A DNA stretch of 31,230 nucleotides from Candidatus Helarchaeota archaeon (GCA_016840125.1 JAEOSY010000435.1:1-31230); one strand, 5' to 3'. Shown: positions 9,565 through 17,046, counted from the stretch's first letter. Numbers and translations are program-made. Notes: generated from the sequence alone by a model not told the origin.

Positions 9565-10029
9565 TTGACTAAAGCAACAATTGTGACGAACAAAGGGAAT
9601 ATTGTGCTTGAACTGTATGATCAGGACACGCCTGGTACCGTGAAGAACTTTGTAGATTTAGCGAACAAAGGATTTTATAACAATTTGACGTGGCATCGCG
9701 TGATCCCCGATTTTATGATTCAGGGTGGTTGCCCGCTTGGGACCGGAACAGGAGATCCCGGGTATCGGATTGATTGTGAGATTCGTCCGAATCTAAAACA
9801 CAAACCTAAAGTGATTTCGATGGCACATGCTGGTACATGCAAACATGATAAAGCCACCGGAAAGAAGCTCTCTGGGAAATGCTCTAATGGATCGCAATTC
9901 TTCATTACTCACGTAGCAACCTCTCATCTGGATGGCGTCCATACGGTCTTTGGAAAGGTCATCGAAGGACAGAACGTGGTCGATGCAATCCGAAAAGGCG
10001 ATGCCATCAAACAAGTCATAATCCAATAA
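9565..10029 (+). CDS. Peptidyl-prolyl cis-trans isomerase, cyclophilin type
   Basis: This 154-residue single-domain cyclophilin catalyses proline isomerisation during folding in the cytoplasm. The active-site string [12 protein letters not shown] holds R45, F50, M51 and Q53, equivalent to human CypA R55, F60, M61 and Q63. GSQFFIT (109-115) and LDG-x-H (122-126) complete the pocket. The position of CypA W121 is His (H121), which predicts weak cyclosporin binding. A loop at 92-107 contains Cys (C92, C106) and Lys residues, with C56 and C71 elsewhere; four Cys is many for an archaeal cyclophilin. Translation starts at TTG with AAGGAG eight bases upstream. Confidence 0.95.
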   Translation: MTKATIVTNKGNIVLELYDQDTPGTVKNFVDLANKGFYNNLTWHRVIPDFMIQGGCPLGTGTGDPGYRIDCEIRPNLKHKPKVISMAHAGTCKHDKATGKKLSGKCSNGSQFFITHVATSHLDGVHTVFGKVIEGQNVVDAIRKGDAIKQVIIQ

Positions 10030-10065
10030 AATTCCTCATTCTTTTTTATTTCATTCTGAAGTGCT

Positions 10066-10971
10066 ATGTCTGAAACCACTTATCAAGTTTCAGATTTTCG
10101 CTACATTGATTCCCATGTTCATTTCTTCCCGGAACGCCTCTTTCAGGCTATTTGGGGTTACTGGGAACGCGTCATTATGAAACTCTACCCTTCCTGGATT
10201 AACAAATACCAATGGCTAAACGCCAAACTACTTGATTTTCTTGAACAGCACAAGGTTGAACGGTTCACTACATTGAATTATGCCCATAAAAAGGGAATTG
10301 CAGAAGGGTTAAACGAATGGACCAATAAATTCTGTCAAGAACACCCCGCAGCTATCCCATTTGGAACCGCGCATCCCGATGATACTAATCTTCTTGAATA
10401 CTCTCAAAAGGCACTCAACGAATACAAATTTAAAGGTTTGAAATTTCAATTAAGTGTGACTGACTTTTATATCCATGATTCTCGGCTAAAGCCTCTGTAT
10501 AAACTTATGCAGGATTTAGATAAAATCCTTGTAGTCCACACAGGAACTGCTCCCTCCCCTACTCAAAAAGCAAGACCTGGTTTCAAAGTCGGGTTTAAGC
10601 ATTTCAAGAAATACTTCAATGAATTTATGGATAATAAAATTATAGTACCTCATTTAGGGGGGTATGAATACGAGGCATTCTTTAAAATTGTAGAAAACCA
10701 TCCAAACGTGTTTCTAGACACAACTATGATATTTATAGACCCTGCAGTCCATATCTTTTCCCCGCTAGATAATCCAATTCATTTTGTCGGGGAAACGCGC
10801 TTGCTATCATTTATGGAAGAATACAGCAATCAAATTTTGCATGGCAGTGATTTCCCGAACATTCCGTATGACTATGACAATTCCATCAAAGGGCTTCTAG
10901 ATCTGGGTCTCTCAAAAAGAGCATATGAAAACATCTTTTATGAAAATGCCAAAAAATTGTTTGAACTATAA
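10066..10971 (+). CDS. Metal-dependent amidohydrolase (amidohydrolase-2 / TIM-barrel type)
   Basis: This 301-residue TIM-barrel hydrolase has intact metal ligands: the N-terminal D-S-H-V-H (H17, H19), H158 in VVHTGT, H196 in PHLGG and D262 in HGSDFP. This pattern is typical of the PF04909 group (decarboxylases and hydrolases related to ACMSD and other amidohydrolase-2 enzymes). The substrate cannot be inferred. It is cytoplasmic, with no signal peptide. The start ATG follows a T-rich box about 20-25 bases upstream (ATTCTTTTTTATTT), suggesting a short leader. It is convergent with the hsp20 gene. It is a useful contrast to the degenerate paralogue-like gene at 15650-16615, which has lost several of these ligands. 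Confidence 0.88.
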   Translation: MSETTYQVSDFRYIDSHVHFFPERLFQAIWGYWERVIMKLYPSWINKYQWLNAKLLDFLEQHKVERFTTLNYAHKKGIAEGLNEWTNKFCQEHPAAIPFGTAHPDDTNLLEYSQKALNEYKFKGLKFQLSVTDFYIHDSRLKPLYKLMQDLDKILVVHTGTAPSPTQKARPGFKVGFKHFKKYFNEFMDNKIIVPHLGGYEYEAFFKIVENHPNVFLDTTMIFIDPAVHIFSPLDNPIHFVGETRLLSFMEEYSNQILHGSDFPNIPYDYDNSIKGLLDLGLSKRAYENIFYENAKKLFEL

Positions 10972-11004
10972 AGGGATAACCGAAAGAGTTACTAAAAGAA
11001 ATAG

Positions 11005-11019
11005 AAAAAAAAAAAAAAA
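11005..11019 (-). terminator. Oligo-T terminator of the padR-hsp20 transcript
   Basis: Fifteen consecutive A on the plus strand are a T15 tract on the minus strand, 24 bases after the hsp20 stop. This is a strong candidate archaeal terminator between two convergent genes. Confidence 0.65.
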
Positions 11020-11042
11020 GGTAGATCTGTTAGGATTGCACC

Positions 11043-11471
11043 TTACGCCTCTACATTGACCTTCTTTCCAGGGATTTTTTCCACCGTTACTGTCAATAAC
11101 CCTTTCGCCAATTTAGCTTTCACGGTTTCTGGCTTGATTTCTTCATCAATATAGACTTTAATTGCAATATGTGGTCTATTCCAGAGAAATTTCCCAAACG
11201 CTGGGAATTTATGTGGTGCCTTTTTTTCGAGTTCTGCTTCTGGTTTCTTAGCATCAATGTAAATATGATTCGCTTTAACCGATACCTCAACATTTTCCAC
11301 ATCGAAACCAGGAAGGGGCATTGTAACGATATATTCTGAGTCCGTCTCTTCTAGGTCATAGGGCATAAAGGTTCGCCATCGATGTTTCATCTTATGAAAG
11401 AATGCGGGCCCCATCGGTGGACCGTGCCAATATCTAGGGCGGTAAAATCCTCCTGGATGTCTATCATGCAT
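11043..11471 (-). CDS. Small heat-shock protein, Hsp20/alpha-crystallin family
   Basis: An ATP-independent holdase chaperone of 142 residues. After a Pro/His/Gly-rich N-terminal arm comes an alpha-crystallin domain: a PYDLEETDSEYIV start, the P-G-F-D-V-E-N-V-E-V strand, and the G-L-L-T-V-T-V-E signature near the end. The C-terminal VNV resembles the I-x-I oligomerisation anchor. I chose ATG 11471 because AAAGGAG lies eight bases before it; the GTG at 11480 overlaps that site. It follows the PadR-like gene by about 40 bases on the same strand, so the two very likely form one regulated operon ended by the T15 tract. Confidence 0.93.
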   Translation of the reverse strand: MHDRHPGGFYRPRYWHGPPMGPAFFHKMKHRWRTFMPYDLEETDSEYIVTMPLPGFDVENVEVSVKANHIYIDAKKPEAELEKKAPHKFPAFGKFLWNRPHIAIKVYIDEEIKPETVKAKLAKGLLTVTVEKIPGKKVNVEA

Positions 11472-11509
11472 ATAATTCACTCCTTTATTTTTTGTTGAAA
11501 AAGAGTAAC

Positions 11510-12106
11510 TTATTGCTCCTCTTGATCCCCATCTTCTACAGGAATCTTAATCCGGCTAGCCTTTTCCTCTTCACACTGGTTGATTTTCTTGTCAACAATT
11601 TGAATTTTCTCATCAATCATTTTTAATCTGGCTTCCATTCGTTCTTGGATTCTCTTCTTCGCTCGAATTAAACTTTTCTTGATTTTTTCTAACTCCGGGA
11701 TTGATTCTGTGAGATCAACGACATTAACCAGCTCCTCAAAAGTAGCACGTCCAAGTGAGGGCGGTCCATGGGAGATATAGTGCATCCGCGACTTAAATGG
11801 TAGGGGGCGCATTAAGACATTATGAAGCATGGGATAAAAATTCATGCTCTTTTCGAGTATATCCGGAATATTTTTTCCTAACTTTTCTTTCCCCCGTTCC
11901 GAAATTATATATAATTTGCCCTTTTCGGTGATATCTCCTTTTCGATTCAATTTACTTAATCGAGGGTAGATCGTCCCAGGACTGGGAACCCTCATTGGTC
12001 CAAACCGTTTCTTCATTTCCTTAACTATGGAATACCCTGTTAATCCTTCCTCCTTTTCGTCTAGGATGGATAGGATGACCATATCAAGTGCTCTTCGCGG
12101 AAACAT
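11510..12106 (-). CDS. PadR-family transcriptional regulator
   Basis: This 198-residue protein begins with a winged helix typical of PadR regulators: LDMVILSILDEKEEGLTGYSIVKEM, then the S-P-G-T-I-Y-P-R-L-S-K-L motif in the recognition region, then a wing with short basic strands. A C-terminal helical/coiled-coil segment (about 125-185, rich in K, E, R and I) is the expected dimerisation and effector part. An ATTTAAAT box lies about 25-35 bases before the ATG, which suggests a leaderless transcript. Three inverted repeats of TTCGA type lie upstream and are the obvious operators. The linked Hsp20 gene suggests a stress-response regulator that controls its own operon; that link is inference. Confidence 0.88.
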   Translation of the reverse strand: MFPRRALDMVILSILDEKEEGLTGYSIVKEMKKRFGPMRVPSPGTIYPRLSKLNRKGDITEKGKLYIISERGKEKLGKNIPDILEKSMNFYPMLHNVLMRPLPFKSRMHYISHGPPSLGRATFEELVNVVDLTESIPELEKIKKSLIRAKKRIQERMEARLKMIDEKIQIVDKKINQCEEEKASRIKIPVEDGDQEEQ

Positions 12107-12130
12107 CTAAATTACTCTTTTTTCGCTTTG

Positions 12131-12140
12131 ATATTTAAAT
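12131..12140 (-). promoter_or_regulatory. TATA box of the padR-hsp20 operon
   Basis: ATATTTAAAT (plus-strand reading) is a canonical archaeal TATA element. It lies about 25-34 bases before the padR ATG at 12106, so transcription would start at or near the start codon. Confidence 0.6.
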
Positions 12141-12142
12141 GC

Positions 12143-12209
12143 TCGATTTCGAACATCTAGTAATTTATTCGAATTCGAACATCCTTTATAAAGTATTCGA
12201 AATCGAATA
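12143..12209. promoter_or_regulatory. Three related inverted repeats, candidate PadR operators
   Basis: Three palindromes share the TCGA(A/T)(A/T)TCGA core: 12143-12152 (TCGATTTCGA), 12168-12179 (TTCGAATTCGAA, perfect) and 12194-12209 (7-bp arms TATTCGA/TCGAATA around AA). They sit immediately upstream of the padR TATA box, spaced about 26-30 bp centre to centre. A second TATA-like palindrome, TTTATAAA (12185-12192), lies between the last two. Multiple copies at one promoter indicate a specific DNA-binding site. That the adjacent PadR protein binds it is inference. Confidence 0.7.
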
Positions 12210-12261
12210 ACGTTAAATCAACTTCCACCTCGTCGTGAAATTTACGTTTTATGCCATTATT

Positions 12262-13518
12262 CTAAGACATAACAAAATAGTAAAAGAAGCCAACTACAAA
12301 ATTCAGGAAATACATAAACATGGATAAAATCCCTATTGTTAGTAATTTACTGTATATTTTCTGCGATTTAAAGCGGTTTAATATGGATTTCTCCTTCATT
12401 TCCCTAATTTGAAGCCCCATAGTAATAGAAATGTAAGTGATAACTATGGTAATCATTATTAAAATGGGCGCACTAAACCATGGAAATCCGACTCTCCGCA
12501 CTAATCTACCTGTGGTATAATCAAAAATAATAGTAATTTGATTCGAACCAACAACAACCTGGTTGTCTTCTGGATTGTAATCCGCTTCATATGGGACGGC
12601 TAGAAATACATCCGTGAAGGTTTTTACGATATGATTAGCTGTGATATTAACTTCAATAATTCTGTTGTTGCAGGAATCTGTTATCAGGTAATTCCCATTA
12701 GGTAAGAGTTCGCAATCTCGTGGCCATCGAAGTTTTTGATTTGTAAACTCCCACACAACTTGGTTAGTTTCATTAATTTCAAAAATCCGATCATTTTCAG
12801 CGTCACAGATGGTTGTATGCCCATTAGGCCAACGTTTTGGAGCATGGGGGTGATGTAAAGTGGAATGTTCCATCGATTTACCATAATGCCATGTAATATT
12901 CATATAACCCGATTCGCCCTCTTGAGCGGTATAATTCACCTCAATGATCATGTCAAAGTTTCTAAGGGACATTAGAATCGTGTCATAGCTCCTACCAAAA
13001 TCACTACCATTCAGGAATTGAACTTTATTCACGTGGGTGTAATAATGCGTGGTAGAATCACGATCATCAACAAAAGCTAACCCCTCAGCACTCCAGCCGT
13101 TGGCTAGACCAAATTGAGTCCAATTATTATACGAGGTAAATTCTCTAGTTGTCTGATTCAGCCCATACCATTCCCATAATATTACTTTGTTTGAGATATT
13201 CATCTCGAAGACTCGATCAATTGCAGTATCTGTCACCAAAATCGACTCTCCGCCAGGCATCATAGTAGCATCATGTACAAAAAAGACAGGTTCCTTAGTT
13301 TCCCATAAAAGTGTATTAGTTACAAGGTCCATAATAGCGACTGAACCCCTTCCATCAGTAACTAAATAATTCCCATTATATTGCCCCTCTCTTATTTTAT
13401 CAATATCTGTCGGCGCTGGTGCGGGTAAATAGGTAGGAACCACGAAGTAAAAAAGGGGTATTAGACTTATCAACCCAATCACCATAATGAATTGGATTAG
13501 AGCTTTTTTCTTAGCCAT
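12262..13518 (-). CDS. Membrane-anchored beta-propeller protein (arylsulfotransferase/NHL-like), copy A
   Basis: This 418-residue protein has an N-terminal TM (about 8-28), an extracytoplasmic propeller (about 40-345) rich in N-X-T sequons, and two C-terminal TMs (about 348-370 and 395-415). Blade-like repeats read G-N-Y-L-(I/V)-T-D-x-x-x-(N/G)-(R/S), E-I-N-x-T-N-Q-V-V-W-E and L-L-P-N-G-N-Y-L-I-T-D. This pattern recalls the ASST / arylsulfotransferase-2 and NHL propellers, with conserved His in MEHSTL, HPHAPKRWPNGH and THVN. Whether it is a sulfotransferase or only a binding scaffold cannot be told. An AGGTGA ribosome binding site precedes the ATG. It lies 8 bases after the three-TM partner gene, in the same arrangement as copy B. 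Confidence 0.8.
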   Translation of the reverse strand: MAKKKALIQFIMVIGLISLIPLFYFVVPTYLPAPAPTDIDKIREGQYNGNYLVTDGRGSVAIMDLVTNTLLWETKEPVFFVHDATMMPGGESILVTDTAIDRVFEMNISNKVILWEWYGLNQTTREFTSYNNWTQFGLANGWSAEGLAFVDDRDSTTHYYTHVNKVQFLNGSDFGRSYDTILMSLRNFDMIIEVNYTAQEGESGYMNITWHYGKSMEHSTLHHPHAPKRWPNGHTTICDAENDRIFEINETNQVVWEFTNQKLRWPRDCELLPNGNYLITDSCNNRIIEVNITANHIVKTFTDVFLAVPYEADYNPEDNQVVVGSNQITIIFDYTTGRLVRRVGFPWFSAPILIMITIVITYISITMGLQIREMKEKSILNRFKSQKIYSKLLTIGILSMFMYFLNFVVGFFYYFVMS

Positions 13519-13526
13519 GTATTCAC

Positions 13527-13907
13527 CTATCTATTTAACATTAGCATTACTGCAAAGATGAGGATAATGAGGACCAAATTGGTCCCGATATTCCTAAATG
13601 ACGTCTTTACGCAGCCTGATACGCTTTTCTGGGTCTTTATGTAAAGGATAATAAATGGAATAGCAACAATTAGCACAATTTGAAGAATTATAATAACTAA
13701 TACTCTTAAACTCCATGGATGCGCTGGATCTGAACCTAAGATCACATTAAACAATCCTGCGTCAAAAATATAAAACGCCGCAATTCCAATTATGACTGTA
13801 ATTCCTATCTGTAACCAATATAATTTCTCTTCGATTGGATCAATTGACTGACGATTTATCTCTTTTCTTGGTTGTTCTAATTCATCGTTTTTCTCCACAT
13901 TTACCAT
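13527..13907 (-). CDS. Three-TM partner protein, copy A
   Basis: This 126-residue membrane protein has a charged N-terminal tail (1-28), then TMs at about 33-57, 66-90 and 106-124. The E-E-K-L-Y-W-L-Q-I-G-I-T-V-I-I-G motif entering TM1 is identical in copy B. It has no recognisable family. The fixed 8-base spacing to the propeller gene and the joint duplication of the pair indicate that the two proteins work together, perhaps as a membrane complex; that is inference. Confidence 0.8.
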   Translation of the reverse strand: MVNVEKNDELEQPRKEINRQSIDPIEEKLYWLQIGITVIIGIAAFYIFDAGLFNVILGSDPAHPWSLRVLVIIILQIVLIVAIPFIILYIKTQKSVSGCVKTSFRNIGTNLVLIILIFAVMLMLNR

Positions 13908-13947
13908 CCACAGTGTCTAAATTATACCAAATTTAGTTTTACAAATT

Positions 13948-15204
13948 TTAAAACATGACATTATACCAAATAAAGGCGATTATATAATTCCTAAAAAAGA
14001 GAATCGTGATTAATACACCAATTATTAATAATTTACTGTAAATCTGATGCGATTTAAAGCGGTCTAATATCGATTTCTCCTTCATTGCCCTAAATTGAAG
14101 CCCAACGCTAATAGAAACGTAAGTAATCACTATTGCAATTATTATTAAGACGGGAGCAATAAACCATGGAAATCCAACTCTCTGTACTATTTTAGTTGTT
14201 GTATAATCAAAAATACACGTAATTTGACTCGAACCGGCAACAACCTGATTGTCTTCTGGGACATAATCCGCATCATAGGGGAGACCTAAAAATACATCCG
14301 TAAAAGTTTTTACGATTTGATTAGTAGTAACATTAACTTCAATAATTCTGTTGTTGCAGGAATCTGTTATTAGGTAATTCCCATTCGGTAAGAGTTCACA
14401 ATCTCGTGGCCATCGAAGCTTTTTACCTGAGTACTCCCACACAACTTGGTTAGTTTCATTAATTTCAAAAACACGACCATTCTCAGAGTCACAGATGGAT
14501 GTATGCCCATTGGGCCAGCGTTTTGGTCCGTGAGGGCGACATAATGTAGAATGCTCCATTGGTTTTCCATATTGCCAAGTAATGTTCATATAACCTGGTT
14601 CCCCCTCTTGAGCAGTATAATTCACCTCAATGATCATGTCAAAGTTTCTGATGGACATTAGAACCGTATCATAAGTTCTACCAAAATCACTACCATTCAA
14701 AAATTGAACTTTATTCACGTGGGTGTAATAATGGGTAGTTGAATCACGATCATTAACAAAATCTAATCCCTCAGCACTCCAGCCGTTGGCTAGACCAAAT
14801 TGAGTCCAATTATTATACGATACAAATTCTCTAGTCGTCTGGTTCAGTGCATACCAATCCCACAGTATAACTTGATTTGAAATATTTATCTCTATGACCC
14901 GATCGGCTCCTGTAGCAGACACTAAAATCGACTCTCCATTGGGCATCATTTCGGCGTCATGAGCAAAAAGAACAGGATCTTGGGTCTCCCATAAGACTCT
15001 ATTAGTTGCAAAATCCATAATAACGACTGAACCCCTTGCATTGGTGACTAAATGATATCCCGCGTATGGCCCCGCTCTTATTTTATCAACATCCGTCGGC
15101 ATTGGTGCGGGTAAAAAGGTGGGAACTACAAGGTAAAAGAAGGGCGGTAAAATCAGGAAAATAACCAAAAAAATAAGTTGAATTAAACGTTTTTTCTTAC
15201 TCAT
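13948..15204 (-). CDS. Membrane-anchored beta-propeller protein (arylsulfotransferase/NHL-like), copy B
   Basis: This is a paralogue of the gene at 12262-13518. It has exactly the same length (418 residues), no indels relative to it, and the same TM-propeller-TM-TM layout. The middle of the propeller is nearly identical in both copies: the stretches around YNNWTQFGLANGWSAEGL, HYYTHVNKVQFLNGSDFG and RWPRDCELLPNGNYLITD. The N- and C-terminal TM regions have diverged more. One His next to the M-E-H-S-T-L motif in copy A (HHPHAP) is Cys-Arg here (CRPHGP). An AGGTGA site precedes the ATG. Propeller type as for copy A; enzyme activity is unproven. Confidence 0.8.
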   Translation of the reverse strand: MSKKKRLIQLIFLVIFLILPPFFYLVVPTFLPAPMPTDVDKIRAGPYAGYHLVTNARGSVVIMDFATNRVLWETQDPVLFAHDAEMMPNGESILVSATGADRVIEINISNQVILWDWYALNQTTREFVSYNNWTQFGLANGWSAEGLDFVNDRDSTTHYYTHVNKVQFLNGSDFGRTYDTVLMSIRNFDMIIEVNYTAQEGEPGYMNITWQYGKPMEHSTLCRPHGPKRWPNGHTSICDSENGRVFEINETNQVVWEYSGKKLRWPRDCELLPNGNYLITDSCNNRIIEVNVTTNQIVKTFTDVFLGLPYDADYVPEDNQVVAGSSQITCIFDYTTTKIVQRVGFPWFIAPVLIIIAIVITYVSISVGLQFRAMKEKSILDRFKSHQIYSKLLIIGVLITILFFRNYIIAFIWYNVMF

Positions 15205-15212
15205 GCACTCAC

Positions 15213-15593
15213 CTAAATGTTTAACATATATGTTAATCCAAAAACTAGCAAAATGATGGTGATATTCGTCCCATAATGCTTAAATGGCGTCCTAAAACAA
15301 TAAGATAAGCTTTTCTGAGTTTTTAAATGAAGAACAATAAATGGAATGGTGACGATGACCACAAGATGAAGAATCAAGATGATAAATAATCTTAAACTCC
15401 ACATTTGAACTGGATCTGAGCCAAAGATCACTTCTATAAAACCTGCCTCAAAAAGATAATACGATGCAATTCCAATTATGACCGTAATTCCTATCTGTAA
15501 CCAATACAACTTCTCTTCGAGAGGTTCAATTGACTGATTATTTATCTCTTTATTTATTACTTTTAGTTCATCTTTTCTATCTAATTTCATCAC
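15213..15593 (-). CDS. Three-TM partner protein, copy B
   Basis: This paralogue of 13527-13907 also has 126 residues, with TMs at the same positions. The two copies share KEIN-Q-SI-P-EEKLYWLQ and the TM1 entry, but diverge in TM2 and TM3 more than the propellers do. The start could be GTG 15593 or the adjacent ATG 15590. It is the first gene of the duplicated four-gene run and so probably carries the promoter. The region upstream (15594-15640) is A+T-rich. Confidence 0.78.
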   Translation of the reverse strand: MMKLDRKDELKVINKEINNQSIEPLEEKLYWLQIGITVIIGIASYYLFEAGFIEVIFGSDPVQMWSLRLFIILILHLVVIVTIPFIVLHLKTQKSLSYCFRTPFKHYGTNITIILLVFGLTYMLNI

Positions 15594-15649
15594 CGCAAAA
15601 TTTTAATTAAAGCCCTTTTCAATACATCTCATATTTTTCAACAACTCTA

Positions 15650-16615
15650 TTAAGTCTTGAGGAGCTTAGCCGCATTATCATGGAGCCACTTTTTTTTGGT
15701 TTCATCTTTCAGCGGCAATTTCATAACCTCATCTGCCAATTGTCTTATCGTTAACCCCATAAAGAGCCAAGTGGAGCCGAAGAGTACTCGATCCTGGAGG
15801 ATTGAATCACCCAATTTGAGAAGGGGTCCCCAGCCCATTTCAGGAGTAATATACTTTGGAATATAGGATGCAATATCAATATAGATGTTCGGGTTTCGCC
15901 AAGCAACCGCCATCAGTTCATTCACCCAAGGCCAACCCCCATGCCCAGCGATCATTTTCAATTCCGGAAAATCTTGGGCCACGAGATCTAGATAAATCGG
16001 GCGCTCCACTTCCATTGTTAACGTCGAATAATTTATCGAAAGATGAAACCAGATTGGCATGTCGAGTTCCACACAGGTTTCATAAAGGGGGTACATTTTT
16101 TCATGATTAGGGGGTATTCCAAACATGAATGGTCTAACAGCAATCCCCCTCAGCCCTAAATCGTATGATCTCCTAATTTCCTCTACCGCCAATGACCCCT
16201 TTAAGGGATCAATCCCCGCGAATCCTATAAATTTTTCTGGATACTTGTTTACAATATCGGCATAATAATCATTGGGGAGTCCCGTTTTTATGCCGCTGGG
16301 AGTTTCTTCGTCCAGATTAAAAATTACTGCTTTTTCAACTCCCATTGTATCCAGTTGTTTAACAAATTTAGCTAGAGGGATTGCCAATTTCTTAACAAGT
16401 GGACTGATAGCTTCTTTGAGTTTCTGCTCATTCAGAGTTCTTTTCATCCAATAAAGGTCGTTCGCCTTGATTCCTAATAACGGGGCGACTCTCGGTCCGA
16501 AAACATCCTTAAGATAGCGTGACATCTGTGGAGGTAATGCAACGATTAGATCCACAAGTACTTCTTCCGTTGGTACGTAACATAATGAATCAATAATCTT
16601 ATTTTGAGTATTCAC
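15650..16615 (-). CDS. Amidohydrolase-2-like protein with lost metal ligands (possible pseudoenzyme)
   Basis: This 321-residue protein has the layout of PF04909 amidohydrolases: a beta-strand start IID at residues 7-9, the I-x-x-x-G-L-R-G-I-A-V-R-P strand, H191 in IWFHLS, H225 in AGHGGWPW, and a C-terminal H-D-N-A-A-K-L-L. Several catalytic residues are replaced. The expected D-x-H-x-H at the N-terminus reads D-S-L-C-Y, so both His are gone (L11, Y13). The expected G-S-D at the C-terminal Asp position reads G-S-T (T282). It may bind a ligand or metal differently, or be a non-catalytic homologue. It is cytoplasmic and lies 56 bases upstream of the duplicated cassette on the same strand. Confidence 0.82.
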   Translation of the reverse strand: MNTQNKIIDSLCYVPTEEVLVDLIVALPPQMSRYLKDVFGPRVAPLLGIKANDLYWMKRTLNEQKLKEAISPLVKKLAIPLAKFVKQLDTMGVEKAVIFNLDEETPSGIKTGLPNDYYADIVNKYPEKFIGFAGIDPLKGSLAVEEIRRSYDLGLRGIAVRPFMFGIPPNHEKMYPLYETCVELDMPIWFHLSINYSTLTMEVERPIYLDLVAQDFPELKMIAGHGGWPWVNELMAVAWRNPNIYIDIASYIPKYITPEMGWGPLLKLGDSILQDRVLFGSTWLFMGLTIRQLADEVMKLPLKDETKKKWLHDNAAKLLKT

Positions 16616-16677
16616 TTCAATTCCCGCTAATACTTTTTATTAAGCTCTAAAAAAAGTTATGCAATGTGCAATTGCGG

Positions 16678-16717
16678 TCACTAATCTCCTGCTCGAGGAG
16701 TTTTGAGATTAGTTCAT
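16678..16717 (-). promoter_or_regulatory. SECIS-like element, eukaryotic-type layout
   Basis: This element lies in the 3' UTR, 11 bases after the TAA of the Sec79 gene. Reading on the minus strand, ATGA (717-714) is followed by a 9-nt arm ACTAATCTC, an apical loop that starts with AAAA, the perfectly complementary arm GAGATTAGT, and then GA (679-678). This reproduces the eukaryotic SECIS core: a 5' AUGA and 3' GA able to form tandem sheared G.A pairs, below a helix carrying an A-rich apical loop. A short lower helix (CGG/CCG) may extend it. The helix is slightly shorter than usual for eukaryotic elements. Lokiarchaeota have been reported to use eukaryote-like SECIS elements. Confidence 0.8.
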
Positions 16718-16728
16718 CCCGTTTGATC

Positions 16729-17046
16729 TTATAGATATTTTTCGATTGCCGCTTTGATCATATCTTTTGGCGGATAATCAAAGATTTTTCCATTGAAATG
16801 GTAAATCCGTCAAGTTAGGACATATTGATCCGTTTCGAACGGAGCTATATCGTCCCCATCAATCCGAATGCTAGTAGAACCTAGAAATTTGACTCTCTCA
16901 GCATCATCTTGATCTTCAATTACTACTTCGTTGATCATTTGTTTGATATTGAGTTCACTCAAGGCCTCCTTAAGTGATTCCAAGGTCTGTGGCAGATGTG
17001 GGCAGTTTTCAACATGTAATACTTCAAATAACAAAATAATACCCAA
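16729..17046 (-). CDS. Small thioredoxin-like selenoprotein, Sec79 at in-frame TGA (16812-16810)
   Basis: If the TGA at 16812-16810 is read through, the frame continues to TAA at 16731-16729 and gives 105 residues; terminating there gives only 78. The layout matches a widespread family of small redox proteins: a strand-then-Cys start (VLHVENCP, C15), a long helix, G-S-x-x-I-R-I-D-G-D-D-I-x-P (residues 56-69), then X-R-x-Y, where X is normally Cys. The TGA falls exactly at X, followed by R-I-Y-H and a C-terminal helix (DMIKAAIEKYL). C15 and Sec79 would be the redox pair. The start is unclear: TTG 17046 or TTG 17034, with a T-rich box about 20-30 bases upstream. A SECIS-like element follows the TAA. 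The substrate is unknown. Confidence 0.85.

Larger units (their letters stand above)
12262..15593 (-). repeat. Tandem duplication of a 1686-bp two-gene cassette
   Basis: Both gene pairs have identical lengths, identical 8-base internal gaps and a constant offset: 15204-13518 and 15593-13907 are both 1686 bp. This shows one direct duplication without later indels in coding sequence. Nucleotide similarity is very high in the propeller core and much lower at the ends. Confidence 0.92.

Noticed and set aside
9515..9565. TGA at the end of the 387-residue protein as a further Sec codon
   Set aside because: The frame continues only 16 codons, running over the ribosome binding site of the cyclophilin gene, and there is no Cys-family context or SECIS-like fold.
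12262..15593. Tandem cassettes as an assembly artefact
   Set aside because: The copies differ at many positions, including amino-acid changes in TM regions and partner proteins, so they are true paralogues.
16678..16717. The hairpin as a simple transcription terminator
   Set aside because: No T-tract follows directly (a T7 run comes about 20 bases later), archaeal termination does not need hairpins, and the AUGA/GA core with A-rich loop fits SECIS better.
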